From Symsagittifera roscoffensis (taxonomy: Eukaryota > Xenacoelomorpha > Acoela > Convolutidae), in NCBI RefSeq assembly GCF_963678635.1, contig NC_087062.1, positions 51,042,178-51,106,177 on the forward strand: a DNA stretch of 64,000 nt, written 5' to 3'. Shown one piece after another: positions 21,804-32,694 of this stretch (position 1 is its first letter; every line of letters begins with the position of its first letter). The translations under genes and the position numbers were made by a program. The notes under the pieces are model-generated. The model was not told the origin of the DNA and made no database searches. It saw only the letters and a program-made list of their open reading frames with translations.

Positions 21804-24411
21804 ATATGTGGTTGTGCACATGATGTGAGGCGATCGGGGGCAACGAAGACGCGTTTGTCAGAGTGCTGCTATGGGCTGAGTGATGTCGAGATGCCGACGA
21901 GTTCACCGTCGAAACTGAGTGTGCAGTCGACTCTGCTATTTGCTACGCGTTTGTTTTCTAAACTACATGCATGAAACGCTTCAAACAATATCCGCAAAAC
22001 AGCTTCACAAAATAGATTTTTTTAAAACGGAAAGATATTAACAAGCATCATTATTCCCTTCGGTTTTGTTTTAGCGAAGCAGAATAGGCGGTAAAACGCT
22101 AACCAATATAAACAATAGATGTGATACAAGATTTGCTTTCTATCTACCGCAAAATCTACCTTTGAGAATGAAGAGGAAAGTGGGACTCATCCTTATCCCT
22201 CGTCTAATCCAAGCCAATATGAACATGATGATATGCAAGCAGACATTCGGCTGCTAATCGTACGTGTTTCGTTTCTAGCACAGTGCATTTGTTTGGTTAA
22301 CAGAGAGCAACACACGTTGAATACCTAATCTGAAAATGTGTTAGTAGTCCGTCATTCCAATTTTATTGTAATGTTTAGAGCACGTCATGCAATTCACATG
22401 CAATAGAAGCAATTAATCAACGGATAGAGCCATAGGAAACACCTTATGTTAATGTCTCTGCTTCTAGCATTCTTCAAAATGTCCCAATAGGCTACTCACA
22501 AAAAGTCTCCATTTCGAATTAGATACACTTAGTCTTAACAGTTCCTACTTCCGAATTCCAGCCGTAAGCAACTATCATACAGTGACTTAACAGACTTCAA
22601 AAAAAATTAACTTGATTAAAATTATTATACTTGCAATAAAGCTCAATAGCTATACTTGAGATCGGTTGAAGTGGTTGTTGAATGTTTACTACAGCAACCA
22701 TTTATCAACACTCGAATCGATCGCGTACCACTGCAAGTTTTCACCCACTCAACATGAGATATTTGCATTTTAACTTCAATTTTGGCAACAAAAACGCCCG
22801 CCAGTTTCGGTACTGCTGCTTTTTATCAGTCCAAAAACCGAAGAAAAAGCAAGGACATAAAATTCTCTCAATTTTTTCAACCAATTGTTCGAAGCATAGA
22901 GCATGTATTTTTTAAATGAACTTCAGCATATTGGCATCAAAGGACTACAGCTGACATTCAAAAATGAATACGAAAACGGAAGGGGACTGCTGGTATCAGG
23001 GCGAAGCCCTGAGCCCTGAATGTTCCGATAACCTTTTAAGGTCTATGGAGCAGCAATAACATTTAAAAAAAAGTAATAAAATGGAGACTTTTTTTAATAG
23101 AATCATCCCCCCACACGCCATATAAAATTCAAAAGGATAGATTTCGCTTCTCTTAACAAATCAATTACGGCAAATAAGCTTCTTTCAACCAATTTGGAAC
23201 GACTTCTAGGAAGGATTAAATCTCCGCTTACGCGTTAATAGCGCGAAATATATCGCGTGTTAATTGTCCCAAATTGGCAATCTTTAAACCCCCATAATTT
23301 TACGAAAAAAGATCACAGGGGTAATATCTTTTCAGACTTAAGCTCCGAAGAACAACCCACCCCGAGCACAAATATTCCGTTACTTTCGTATCGAAAGTCG
23401 GAACAACAATACTGCTCGAATCAGAGCAAAAACCTGAGTGTTCGACTGCCTTTTATGAAGTAATCGAAGCCCTGAGTGTTCGACTGTCTATTGAGCAGTA
23501 AAAACATGAAACAAAAAAATGTGAAAAAAAATAATTTAGGTTGAGATTTTGTGAGAATCATCCCCACAAACGCCATATAAATTACAAAGTGATAAAAAGG
23601 TTTCCTTTAACCAAATTGTAACAATTTCTAAGACGAATTAAATCTCAGCTTACGCGTTAATAGCGCGAAATATATCGCGCGTTAATTGTACCAAATAGGT
23701 ATTCTTTGAAACCCCAAAGTTAACAAAAATTTGTTCAAGGTAAAAAAAGACTCGTTATATTTGAGCATAAGACAACAATATTTTTCGAATTTTTTTTTTA
23801 ATTCCGTCCAAAATTGCTAGTTAAAATCGAAATTTGTCTCGAGACAAAAAAAACTACACCGAGCACAAAATTCCGTCACAAACATCTTTCAACATCAGGA
23901 GAGCGAGCAATCTGCTCGTATATCAGGACAAAGCCCTGAATGTGCCCACTGCCACTTAACCATTATCGATTAATTGTCGGTAAAAACTTTTTAAAAAAAC
24001 AACGAACTATTGACAAAATCAAATTTAAAGTGTAAAAACGTGAGTAGTACGAACGTGAGTAGTAAAAACGACCGATCAGCATGCATCAATTGAATTTGAA
24101 GCATTTTACAGTGCGGGATAATTCGCCATGCACAAACAAATCGCGTTATGCTTTTAGCATCATAAATGAAATCTTCATAGCGCAGAAATTAGTTCAGAGC
24201 GTGGCCAAATTGAGAAACTTCAAACCCCCAGAACTATACAAAAAAATTGAAGGTAAAAACATCTTTTAACTTTGAACACAGTGAGTCAATATCTTCAATA
24301 AGGTATCAAAAATCACTGTTAAAAATTATTATTTCGGTCGTTGAATTTTGACCGAACATTGAAACCACCCGAAGCTTAAAGATTCCGCATCTCTCCAAAT
24401 GTCGGAACAAT
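21804..24411. repeat. Array unit 6
   Basis: The sister of unit 5, with the same truncated exon, flank and monomers. It ends at 24,411 in an old, diverged monomer type (TGAATTTTGACCGAACATTG), also seen at 20,460-20,905. Confidence 0.82.
21805..21957 (-). pseudogene. Exon C copy 6 (5' part only)
   Basis: A near-identical sister of copy 5, with a further 3-bp difference (CTATTGAGTGTG to CTGAGTGTG). The shared TAG is at 21945-21943. Confidence 0.85.
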
Positions 24412-24418
24412 AATTTAC

Positions 24419-25195
24419 AGGATCTTGTAAACTATTCCCCACCCCCCCTATTTCGATTCTCAGAAATTCATCTTTGGCGCCCCCATTTTCAATAGCTTAA
24501 AACAATTTTCAGAAAATATATATAGTTAAAAATTTTTACGTGGGTGTTATATAAATAGTGAGTATTACAAATACGAACGCGCGAAAAGGAAAAAACCCAC
24601 TTAATTGTTGACATTTTGAAATGCATATTTTATACAGAAATGGTTGTCAAAAATAATACATGCATAGGGGGGGGGGGATAGTTAACAAGTTCCAAAAGGG
24701 GGGAAATAGGGTACTACTATGATAAAGTGGTCCCTTGAAAATAACCAGGTCCCTTGGGAATAAGACACCTAGAGCTCTCAAATCGTTTAACATTATAATT
24801 TTGTCATTCAGAAAGATGTCGCAGTATATTTTCATACGAATTTCATGTTTTGTTACCTCTTAAAATCTCGCCCTCACCTTTTTAAGGTTGAAAATTTGAA
24901 AAACCGCCAATAGTGGGTTTTGATGACAAATAAGTCACCCCAATTATATGGTCGTTAAACCGTAAAATAAAGTAAAACGAGCAAATTTCAATATATAAAC
25001 AAGAGTGATTACAATTTTCAATCTGAAAAGTTTCTGGCTGAACATATTTTGCAAGATTTTTAAAACGAATAATTTATACACAAATTGTTTTCAAAATAAT
25101 CACGTGCTAAATGCATGCGGGACCTGTCTATCATAGTTGCTTTTTCGAGGGACCACTCTATCATAGTAGTACCGGAAATAGTTAACAAGATCCCA
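24419..25195. mobile_element. G-run MITE(s), GGATCTTGTTAACTATT ends
   Basis: The left end GGATCTTGTAAACTATTCCC at 24,419 has two candidate partners. One is a G-run followed by GATAGTTAACAAGTTCC ending near 24,699. The other is GGAAATAGTTAACAAGATCC ending near 25,195. Possibly two elements, one inside or beside the other. Internal CTATGATAAAGTGGTCCC and GGGACCACTCTATCATAG are also inverted. No clean TSD was seen. Confidence 0.6.
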
Positions 25196-25236
25196 ATTTT
25201 TACTATGAGACAGTAAATGTATGACTGTAACCCACC

Positions 25237-25607
25237 GGTGGCCAGTCAATAAGCAGAAGGGTCTAAAAGCAGAATGGGTCCAAGAGCAGAAAAACACAAA
25301 AACATTAATTTCCACAAGCTAATCGGTAATTTAAGTAAAAGAATTGTCAAAATTATCAAAGAAACGAATATTTTATGCACAATTTGAGTAGCTTAATCAA
25401 GATTAAAAAAATATATAATCAAAAAAATTAATGGAAGTATTCAATTTATGCATAATTTATTCATTTTCTTGCTATTTTTGACAATTTTAATAATTGTGTT
25501 ATCAATTAGACCGTATCCGTATAAACCAATAATAAAAAATATTTTTATGTTTTTCTGCTCTTGGACCCATTCTGCATTCGGACCATTCTGCTTATTGCTC
25601 CGCCTCC
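25237..25607. mobile_element. GGAGGCGG MITE, reverse orientation
   Basis: Starts GGTGGCCAGTCAATAAGC and ends GCTTATTGCTCCGCCTCC. The arms carry GGGTCCAAGAGCAGAAAAAC and its complement. The ends and arms match the 6581-6935 and 26,626-26,990 copies. No TSD is visible. Confidence 0.85.
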
Positions 25608-25627
25608 GTTTGATATACATCTACAAA

Positions 25628-26086
25628 GGTTACGTAGTGGGAGGGTTCTCATGCTTCTTGAAGGACGGAATGCTTGAAAAGTTTCGACCAATCAAAATCG
25701 CTAGGCGTTCCTATTGGTTAACTGCCTTTCTCACAAAATCGAAGTCAATATTAACAGAAAATGTTTTAAATCAGTGGAAAAAAATGAAAAAATTACAAAT
25801 TGCGGGTTACAACCGCAAGACTATTCAGATAAAAATCAAGATTAATGAGTTCAAGCTCCTAAGAATTTTTCAGTCTTGAAAAGTCATCTGCTTATTATCT
25901 AATCGGTCAGTATTAACACTAATGGCCTGGATTTATTTTCTTACTTCGAGATTTTCACAATTTTCTGTGAGATTTTGAATACTCAATTCTGATTGGCTGA
26001 AAGTAAGCTAAAATTAATTTCAAGTATTCGGTCCTTCAAGCATGAGGGACGCCACCGTTACGTAGCAGTATTTAGAACCGCACTCC
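25628..26086. mobile_element. Nested pair: 30-bp MITE relic split by CTCATGC MITE
   Basis: Outer relic: GGTTACGTAG (25,628-25,637) plus CAGTATTTAGAACCGCACTC and a final C (26,066-26,086). These are the two extreme ends of the family seen at 58,224-58,444, flanked by ATCTACAAA at 25,619-25,627 and 26,087-26,095. The inner element, 25,638-26,056, is the third CTCATGC MITE, with 9-bp TSD GTTACGTAG at 25,629-25,637 and 26,057-26,065. Confidence 0.85.
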
Positions 26087-26099
26087 ATCTACAAATAAT

Positions 26100-26370
26100 A
26101 TGCATATTAGCTTATTCATTTTGCACGTGTACAGTGTTAGAATCCGCACTGAGTTTGATCATGCACCGTCACTCGATTGTGTTGAGTCAGACCAAAGTAC
26201 CTTGGGGATTTTCGTGGCTTCACTGAATTATGAATCTTTTCATTTCGATATGGCTCTAGCTTTAGAGTTGTGTGATGTGAAATGAATGGTCCGTTCATTC
26301 TTTGCTGATCGGGTTTGATCTGTGCTGTGCTGTGCTATTTTGGGCGCTTTGTTCTCGCTTGAACACTGTC
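26100..26370. repeat. Inverted duplicate of about 31,390-31,690
   Basis: Sequence around TCGATATGGCTCTAGCTTTA and GTGCTGTGCTGTGCTATTTT reappears as its reverse complement near 31,390-31,690. The two arms sit about 5 kb apart. Similarity is high but not perfect. No coding function is seen in either arm. Confidence 0.8.
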
Positions 26371-26625
26371 AAATTGAATCAAATTAGACCTGGGTTTGAT
26401 CTGCAAACACCTATCGCCATCTTTCTGTTTGCCTCTACACTTATCTGTTAGTCGTGCTCAACTCAAAGCAAGGGTGCTATTTCTACTATAGTCAATCAAC
26501 ATTCAGTCATGTCCTTGTTTCAGTTAAAGCGCCACTATTTGGTCTGTGAATCAATTTAAAATAATGCTCGTCAAGTTGATATCTTTGTTCTGAATTGAAA
26601 TGATACTATGATGCAGGGTGGGTTA

Positions 26626-26990
26626 GGAGGCGGAGCAATGAGCAGAATGGTCCAAGTGCAGAATGGGTCCAAGAGCAGAAAAACGGAAAAATTTTGACTT
26701 TTATTGGTTTATACGGGCTAATTGATAAAACAATTATTAGCATCGTCAAAAATACCAAGAAAATGAATAAGTTATGCATAAATTGAATACTTCCATTAAT
26801 TTTTTTGATTATATTTTTTTTTAATCTTGATTAAGCTACTCAAATTGTGCATAAAATATTCGTTTCTTTGATAATTTTGACAATTCTTATACTTAATTTA
26901 CCGATTAGTCTGTAAAAATTCATATTTTTTTGTTTTTCTGCTCTTGGACCCATTCTGCTCTTAGACCATTCTGCTTACTGACTGGCCACC
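26626..26990. mobile_element. GGAGGCGG MITE, third complete copy
   Basis: Starts GGAGGCGGAGCAATGAGC and ends CTTACTGACTGGCCACC. It is about 365 bp with near-palindromic arms. No TSD is detectable, unlike the 6581 copy. Confidence 0.85.
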
Positions 26991-26998
26991 GGGAAAAA

Positions 26999-27870
26999 GG
27001 AAAATACAGCAAAAAGAAATGAAAAGCGACAAAATGTCGACTACAATTCGATTACAATCTAGTCCCATTAAGGTAGAACAACAAAAGACCCAAGGGGATA
27101 TAAAATGTTCGGATCAATTGAGCAATCTCCCCCCCCCCCCCCCCATTCTCGCATGGGAGGGGGGAGAGATAGCTCAATAGGTACTTCAGACATGTTTAGA
27201 ACCACTTCCACTTGAAAATAGTTTGAATGATATGAAAGCATGAACGAGATTCTCCAACGAATATGGAACGCCAATTTTTGCAATATCAAAGCTCAAAAAC
27301 TACATTCAGAGTGAAAACAGAATCAATAAAACTGAGGCACATAAAGCGACTTTTTTCTGTCCTAAATGGTAAAAAAAGCTATTGTGTAGAATAGTAAGGT
27401 GCCGAAGAGAACTGTTTTTGGTATTCAGATACAAGTTCGGAGCACCAAGCCTGATAACTCGTTTTCCTCAATGAGAGGCTAGAGTCGCCCAAACAAAAAT
27501 TTTGAACTTTTAACGATACCCATATAAAATTAACTTCAGCCGGTCAATTGATTGCGTGCCATGAACAAATCAACCATCTAATTGCGTTTGTTTGGCGTCT
27601 TTTTGTAGTGTCTTAGTTTTTGGTTGGGGAGGCGGAGGAGATAGCTCAATTGGTCAATAAATGGGGGGGGGGGGGGAGATTGCTCAATTGATCCAAATGT
27701 TCTTTAAACACTGCACACAAGAGTATACAGCTTAAATATTATAGATTTTATATTATTACCAAATTGAATCGAGGCGTCTGTCAAAAATGTTACTTGATTA
27801 AGATTTTCATTCGAGTAAAAGAAAATAAACCGATTTTTCTGCTCTAGCCTTAATCTCATTTGATTTCCTG
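26999..27870. repeat. Direct repeat of 31,918-32,215, split by a MITE
   Basis: The left part (from GGAAAATACAGCAAAAAGAA) and the right part (from AGTATACAGCTTAAA) match consecutive sequence at 31,918-32,215. The ~584-bp interruption is the MITE at 27,111-27,694. Confidence 0.85.
27111..27694. mobile_element. G-run MITE, 8-bp TSD AAATGTTC, perfect inverted ends
   Basis: The left end GGATCAATTGAGCAATCTCC with a C-run and the right end, a G-run plus GGAGATTGCTCAATTGATCC, are perfect inverted repeats. AAATGTTC flanks it at 27,103-27,110 and 27,695-27,702. The paralogous sequence near 32,035 is uninterrupted (AAAGGTTC). The interior has no recognisable gene. Confidence 0.93.
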
Positions 27871-28966
27871 TTATTTGTAAAAACAACGACAAGACAGCTC
27901 GAATCAGCACATTGTACCATGTTAATCGACAAATAAGCTTGCCTCAATTTATTTCAAAAATGATTTCTGGGCCTAATTTTTTGCCTCTTACGCTCTTCGT
28001 CAATAGAAACTGGCAAATAGCGGGCTTCGATAGCACCAAACTAGCCGAAGTAGTCCCAAATTCAAAACTTCATAACTATTCGAAATTAAAATCCTAGCTA
28101 AATATCTCTTTAATTTTGAGCTCAAGGCAACTCTTTTTCAGACTGAACAAAAGACTCTGAAATTGCTAGGATCTACATAACAATCGCCACTCCTATGGTA
28201 TCTACTAAAATTGCCACCACTAAACGCCACCTGAGCAAGAACGGTTTTACAAAATAGGCATGGAAGTACCTATCTCATTTGACGTGAGATTGCACTGGAG
28301 GCCATACTCAGATTGGGAAAGTGAAAAAATGGCAAACAGTCTTAAATTGTGGAGGAAAACCTCCTTAGCCGATAAGCTGATAATTCATAGATAGAAACCA
28401 CATAGATAGAAAATGTCTGAGAGATTTTTTTTTTATTTAAGGCTTTGATTAATTAAGCTTTTAGCCAAGTCGATACCAATTTGAAATTACTTTTCAATCA
28501 GATTTTTTAGAACCGTAGAGGCAACTTATCAATCTTTTTGAAAACCTGGAGTCAAAAATGTAGAAATTCCAGGTGTACTTTTCCTCAGATATTGAACACC
28601 GTAAAAATTTCTCTAAACGCTTTCATAATGTCAGCAGAAGTGGTCGTATTGTTTGTTTGCCTCTAGTTTAAATAACTACCAGTGGAATCGGGTTAGCGGG
28701 TTACGTTTGTTGTCCTTTTCTATTCCACTTAACAACCGGGAAATGAACAACATCTCCGGCAGCTCTCATAGCAATAAACTACGCTTTACAATTTTACAAC
28801 ACACGTAACGTACACTTAAGACGACATTCAATTCAAATCCAACTCTAATCCTTATTCTCTGCTCACTCGATTTGACACAAGGCAATCAAACTCAGCGGGA
28901 AAAATTCTAATGAAAAGGAATTTCATTTGACTATGTACATGGCGAAGTTTTGAAGCCTCTTTACAA
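27871..28966. other. Intron stretch, nothing recognised
   Basis: AT-rich. A 61-codon plus-strand frame at 27,912 overlaps weak old-monomer similarity (CTTGCCTCAATTTATTTC, compare 52,880 and 61,580). I see no gene, RNA or clear repeat boundary. Confidence 0.4.
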
Positions 28967-28974
28967 ACCATTTA

Positions 28975-29177
28975 GGATCTACTTAACAATCCCCCCCCCC
29001 TCTTTCAAGAAAGGGGGGATTCTTTTGTAGGTACAATAGGGGGGGGGGGGGGGGGAGATTGTTAAGAAGGTCCCCAAGGATCAACTTAACAATCTCAATC
29101 TCACCCCCCTTTCTTGAAAGGGGGGATTCTTTAGTAGGTACAATAGGGGGGGGGGGGGGGGATTGTTAAGTAGATCC
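28975..29177. mobile_element. G-run MITE dimer, 8-bp TSD ACCATTTA
   Basis: Starts GGATCTACTTAACAATCC and ends GATTGTTAAGTAGATCC. ACCATTTA lies at 28,967-28,974 and 29,178-29,185. Inside, AGATTGTTAAGAAGGTCC abuts GGATCAACTTAACAATC, so two ~95-bp foldback units sit head to tail within one TSD pair. Each unit ends in a G-run of about 15 or more. Confidence 0.92.
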
Positions 29178-29514
29178 ACCATTTATTCTTTTCCAAGTAT
29201 AAAAAATTAAGCTCCAGATAATCGAAAGATAGACTAAACTCCAAAATTTCCATGTTGGAGCGGCATTTGAGCATATTTCTTTCAATCAGTAAAAATGAGC
29301 CCATTAAATAATCCTTTGACAGCCTTTTGCTGAATTTCCTTCTTTCAAATAGAATAGGGAAGGTGCTGATTGCTTTTCAGTGTTAACTGGGATATAAAAT
29401 GACAAAAGAGGAAGAAACCCGAAAGGAAAAAGGCTTCTCTTTATAGTCTGCTGTATGAATCTGATATGTTCAAAAATAGCAGCACTCGATTATCAGACTA
29501 GCGTAGCTTCAAAC

Positions 29515-30235
29515 AGAACAAACAAGACTGCTCTTATCAGAGCGAAGCCTTGAATGTTCCGACTGCCTTTTAAGGTCGGCTCTTTTTCCTTTTCCAACCT
29601 GAATTTTATGGTCTAACGAGTGGTTTTACAAGGTGAATTATGAAGACAAAATATGTTTGTCATGGCATAATCAGTCTGCATGTCAATTTCCACGACAATC
29701 GGACAAAGTGAACAGTAACTTCAAATATAAAAAATTGCAGGTGGGGGGGGGAAGGAAAAAGAGCCTTAAGGTCTATGGAGCAGTAATAACATAAAAAAAC
29801 TGAATGTAATAAAATAAAATGCCATTTTTTGTGAAAATCATCCCCCACACGCCATATAAACCACAAAAGGATAGAATTTGCTCCTTTTAACAAATCAATT
29901 ATGTCAAATAAGCTTCTGTCAACCAATTTGGAACATTTCTGAGACGATTAGATATCCGCTTACGCGTTAAAAGCGCGCGCGAAATATATCGCGCGTTAAT
30001 TGCCCCAAATTGGCCAAAATTACAATCTTTGAACCCCCATAACTTAACGAAAAATAATCACAGGTAAAAAAACGTTTCAAATTTAAGCTCAGGACAACAT
30101 TACCTTTCGAATGACATAAAGAAAATTCCATCAAAAAAGGCTAGTTAAAAAGTCAAAATTTGTCTGAAGAAAAAAACCCACCCCGAGCACAAATATTCCG
30201 TTACTTTCGTTACGAAAGTCGGAACAATAAAAACC
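29515..30235 (+). repeat. Monomer interrupted by a MITE
   Basis: A forward monomer with hairpin variant CAGAGCGAAGCCTTGA, CGCGCGAAATATATCGCGCG and CCACCCCGAGCACAAATATT. It is split by the insertion at 29,578-29,765. Confidence 0.85.
29578..29765. mobile_element. GGCTCTTTTTCC MITE, 8-bp TSD TTAAGGTC
   Basis: The ends GGCTCTTTTTCCTTTTCC and GGAAGGAAAAAGAGCC are inverted. TTAAGGTC is duplicated at 29,570-29,577 and 29,766-29,773. The host monomer normally reads TTTTAAGGTCTATGG without a break. 188 bp, non-coding. Confidence 0.92.
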
Positions 30236-30289
30236 ACATAAGCAAAACCGAAATAATACTGCTGCTGTTGTTATAGCTGTAGCGTTCTG

Positions 30290-31315
30290 TTAGGGGAATC
30301 AACTTTTCCACTGATAGTGTCTTCGTGCTGTTGGCGAGACCTCCTCTCTGTATAGCACGATCAAGAGGTAGGTTTGGATGAGGTGAAAAATGCCCTTTCT
30401 ATGGCCAGGTTTTTCAGAATGTAGAGAACCGAGAGAACTAAATCGAGCGCAAAGCTTCTGGTTGGAAAGAACTATAAAAACCTCCAGCTATGTGAGGTTG
30501 TGATGAATTGTTGTTGTAGCTGTAGCGTTCTGTTTTGAGTTTTAGAATGAATTGGAGGGCTGAATTATAATCGAGACAAGTATTGATTAGAGAATGTTCT
30601 TTTTCATTTATATCTGATCATGGTAAGGTCGTTTCGTCTAATATATCACTGTAGTTCTCCAGGACCTCAAGCGCCAAAACGTACGCAGAAGGGGAATCAA
30701 CTTTTCCACTGATAGTGTCTTCGTGCTGTTGTCGAGACCTGCTCTATGTAAAGTACAATCAAGAGGTGGTTTTGGACGAGGCGAAAAATGCCTTTTCTAT
30801 GGCCAGCTTCTTAAGAATGTAGAGAACCGAGAGAACCAATTCGAGCGCAAAGCTTCTGGTTGGAGAGAACTATAAAAAAACTCCAGCTATGTGGATTGTG
30901 ATGAGTTGTTGTTGTAGCTGCTGTTGTAGCTGTAGCGTTCTGTTTTGAGTTTTAGATTGAATTGGAGGGCTTGATTATGTTCGAGACCAGTGTTGATTAG
31001 AGAATGTTCTTTTTCGTTTATATCTGATCATGGTAAGGTCGTTTCGTCTTATATATCACTGTAGTTCTCCAGGACCTCAAGCGCCAAAACGTACGCAGAA
31101 GGGGAACCAACTTTTCCACTGATAGTGTCTTCGTGGTGTTGTCGAGACCTCCTCTCTGTAATGCACGATCAAGAGGTAGGTTTGGATGAGGTGGAAAACG
31201 CCCTTTCTATGGCCAGGTTTTTCAGAATGTAGAGAACCGAGAGAACCAATTCGAGCGGCAAAGCTTCTGGTTGGAGAGAACTATAAAAAAAACTCCAGCT
31301 ATGTGAGGTTGTGAT
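30290..31315. repeat. ~400-bp tandem repeat, about 2.6 copies
   Basis: AATCAACTTTTCCACTGATA recurs near 30,297 and 30,693, and as AACCAACTTTTCCACTGATA near 31,106. Each unit also has GGCCAGGTTTTTCAGAATG or a variant, GAACTATAAAAA with CTCCAGCTATGTG, and a short GTTGTTGTAGCTG run. No long open frame is conserved across copies. Confidence 0.88.
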
Positions 31316-31389
31316 GAGCTACAGATGCTTGGCAGCAAAAATCTCAAAAGCACAACTTACGCGGATAAAATCACTGCAATTCAAATTGA

Positions 31390-32215
31390 CAGTGCTCATT
31401 TGGACAGTGTTTAAGCAAGAACAAAGCCCCCAAGATAGCACAGCACAGATCAAACTCGATCAGCAAAGAATGAACGGACATTCATTTCACATCACACAAC
31501 TCTAAAGTTAGAGCTACATCGAAACCAAAAAAAACATAATTCAGTGAAGCCACGAAAACCCCTAGGGTAATTTGGTCTGATTCAACACAATCAAGTGACG
31601 GCGCATGATCAAACTCAGTGCGCTTTCTAAAACTCTACACGTGCAATTTGCAAATGCTAAATTACATAATAATTGTAGATGTATACGAAACATTGAGCAA
31701 TGTGGAAAATAAACAGAGAACTGTTTCACTCGACTGCCAGCTCAATCACTGCAACTTGGAAAATGCACCTGGCTAAAAGAAACGGGGGAGTTTGCTCAAT
31801 TAAAGCCCAGATTGATACAATCTACCCCACAACAGCACATTTCGATCATGCGTAGCTAGCCGAACCTTGTACCGCGGTATATACAACACAAGATACAAGT
31901 AATTTTCTGAGTGTATGTGAAAGGGAATAAGGAAAATACAGCAAAAAGAAAGGAAAAGAGACAAAATATTGACCACAATTCGATTACATCCTAATCCCAT
32001 TAAGAAAGAACAAGAAAAGGTCCAAGAGTATATAAAAGGTTCTTGAAACACAGCACATAAGAGTATACAGCTTAAACTTTATAGATATTATATTGTTACC
32101 AAATTGAAGCGAGGCATCTGTCAAAAAATGTTTCTTCAATCAGATATTCAATCATTTAAGGAAAATAAACTAAACGGATTTTTCTTCTCTCGCTATAATC
32201 TCATTTGATTGAAAC
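31390..32215. repeat. Partner copies of 26,100-26,370 (inverted) and 26,999-27,870 (direct)
   Basis: The first ~300 bp is the reverse complement of 26,100-26,370. The part from 31,918 is a direct, MITE-free copy of 26,999-27,110 plus 27,695-27,870. The two blocks flank about 5 kb and record a complex duplication. Confidence 0.82.
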
Positions 32216-32253
32216 TTAGATCAAGCCTAAAAAGAACTTTGTGTTACGGTGCG

Positions 32254-32694
32254 TATTCATAGGTTCCAAAATAAAAAATCAGTCCCATAGGTTCCAAAAT
32301 AAAAAATCAATCCCATAGGTTCCAAAATAAAAAAGCAGTCGCATAAGTTCCAAATCTTTTCAATTGGTCAAAAGACTAAATTAGCCGAGTCTCGGTTTAA
32401 GGTCGCCGGTGGGCGCGCTATGCGCGCGTCACCGCTTTGCGGCGATAACCGGCTCTAAATTTCAGATAGAGTCCTACCCTTTGGTGGCAAGCTCGCAACA
32501 CGTTGGCGCGGCTGCGGCGGTCACTATTCTGCAGCTTGAGTTTATGCTGGTTGAATAGTAAACAATCAATCCATAAATTCGTTGGCTCAAATTTCAACCA
32601 GTCAGAATTCAAGAAGATAAACTTTGGAACTTATGCGACTGATTTTTTATTTTGGAACCTATGAATATTGGAACCTATGGGAATTCACCTGTGT
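32254..32694. mobile_element. Foldback element with 28-bp subrepeats and GC-rich core
   Basis: The left side has three to four 28-bp repeats (CCCATAGGTTCCAAAATAAA then AAATCAAT). The right side ends with GACTGATTTTTTATTTTGGA and ACCTATGGG in the opposite sense. The core (32,398-32,455) is unusually GC-rich, GGTCGCCGGTGGGCGCGC with a GCGCGCTATGCGCGC palindrome. The core matches 48,500-48,750 in reverse orientation. Class unknown. Confidence 0.75.

Larger units (their letters stand above)
17337..24411. repeat. 3.57-kb recent tandem duplication
   Basis: 17,337-20,906 and 20,909-24,411 are nearly identical at the same step (18,200 to 21,765; 19,120 to 22,682). A loss of about 60 bp in the second copy near 23,345 explains the later offset. 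The junction at about 20,905 lies inside a monomer (GTCGGAACAACAATCACAGG), so unequal exchange between monomers is likely. Confidence 0.9.

Noticed and set aside
24081-24269. 62-codon plus frame near 24.1 kb
   Set aside because: It falls inside an old monomer; the sister copy near 20,573 is in the same repeat and there is no independent support.
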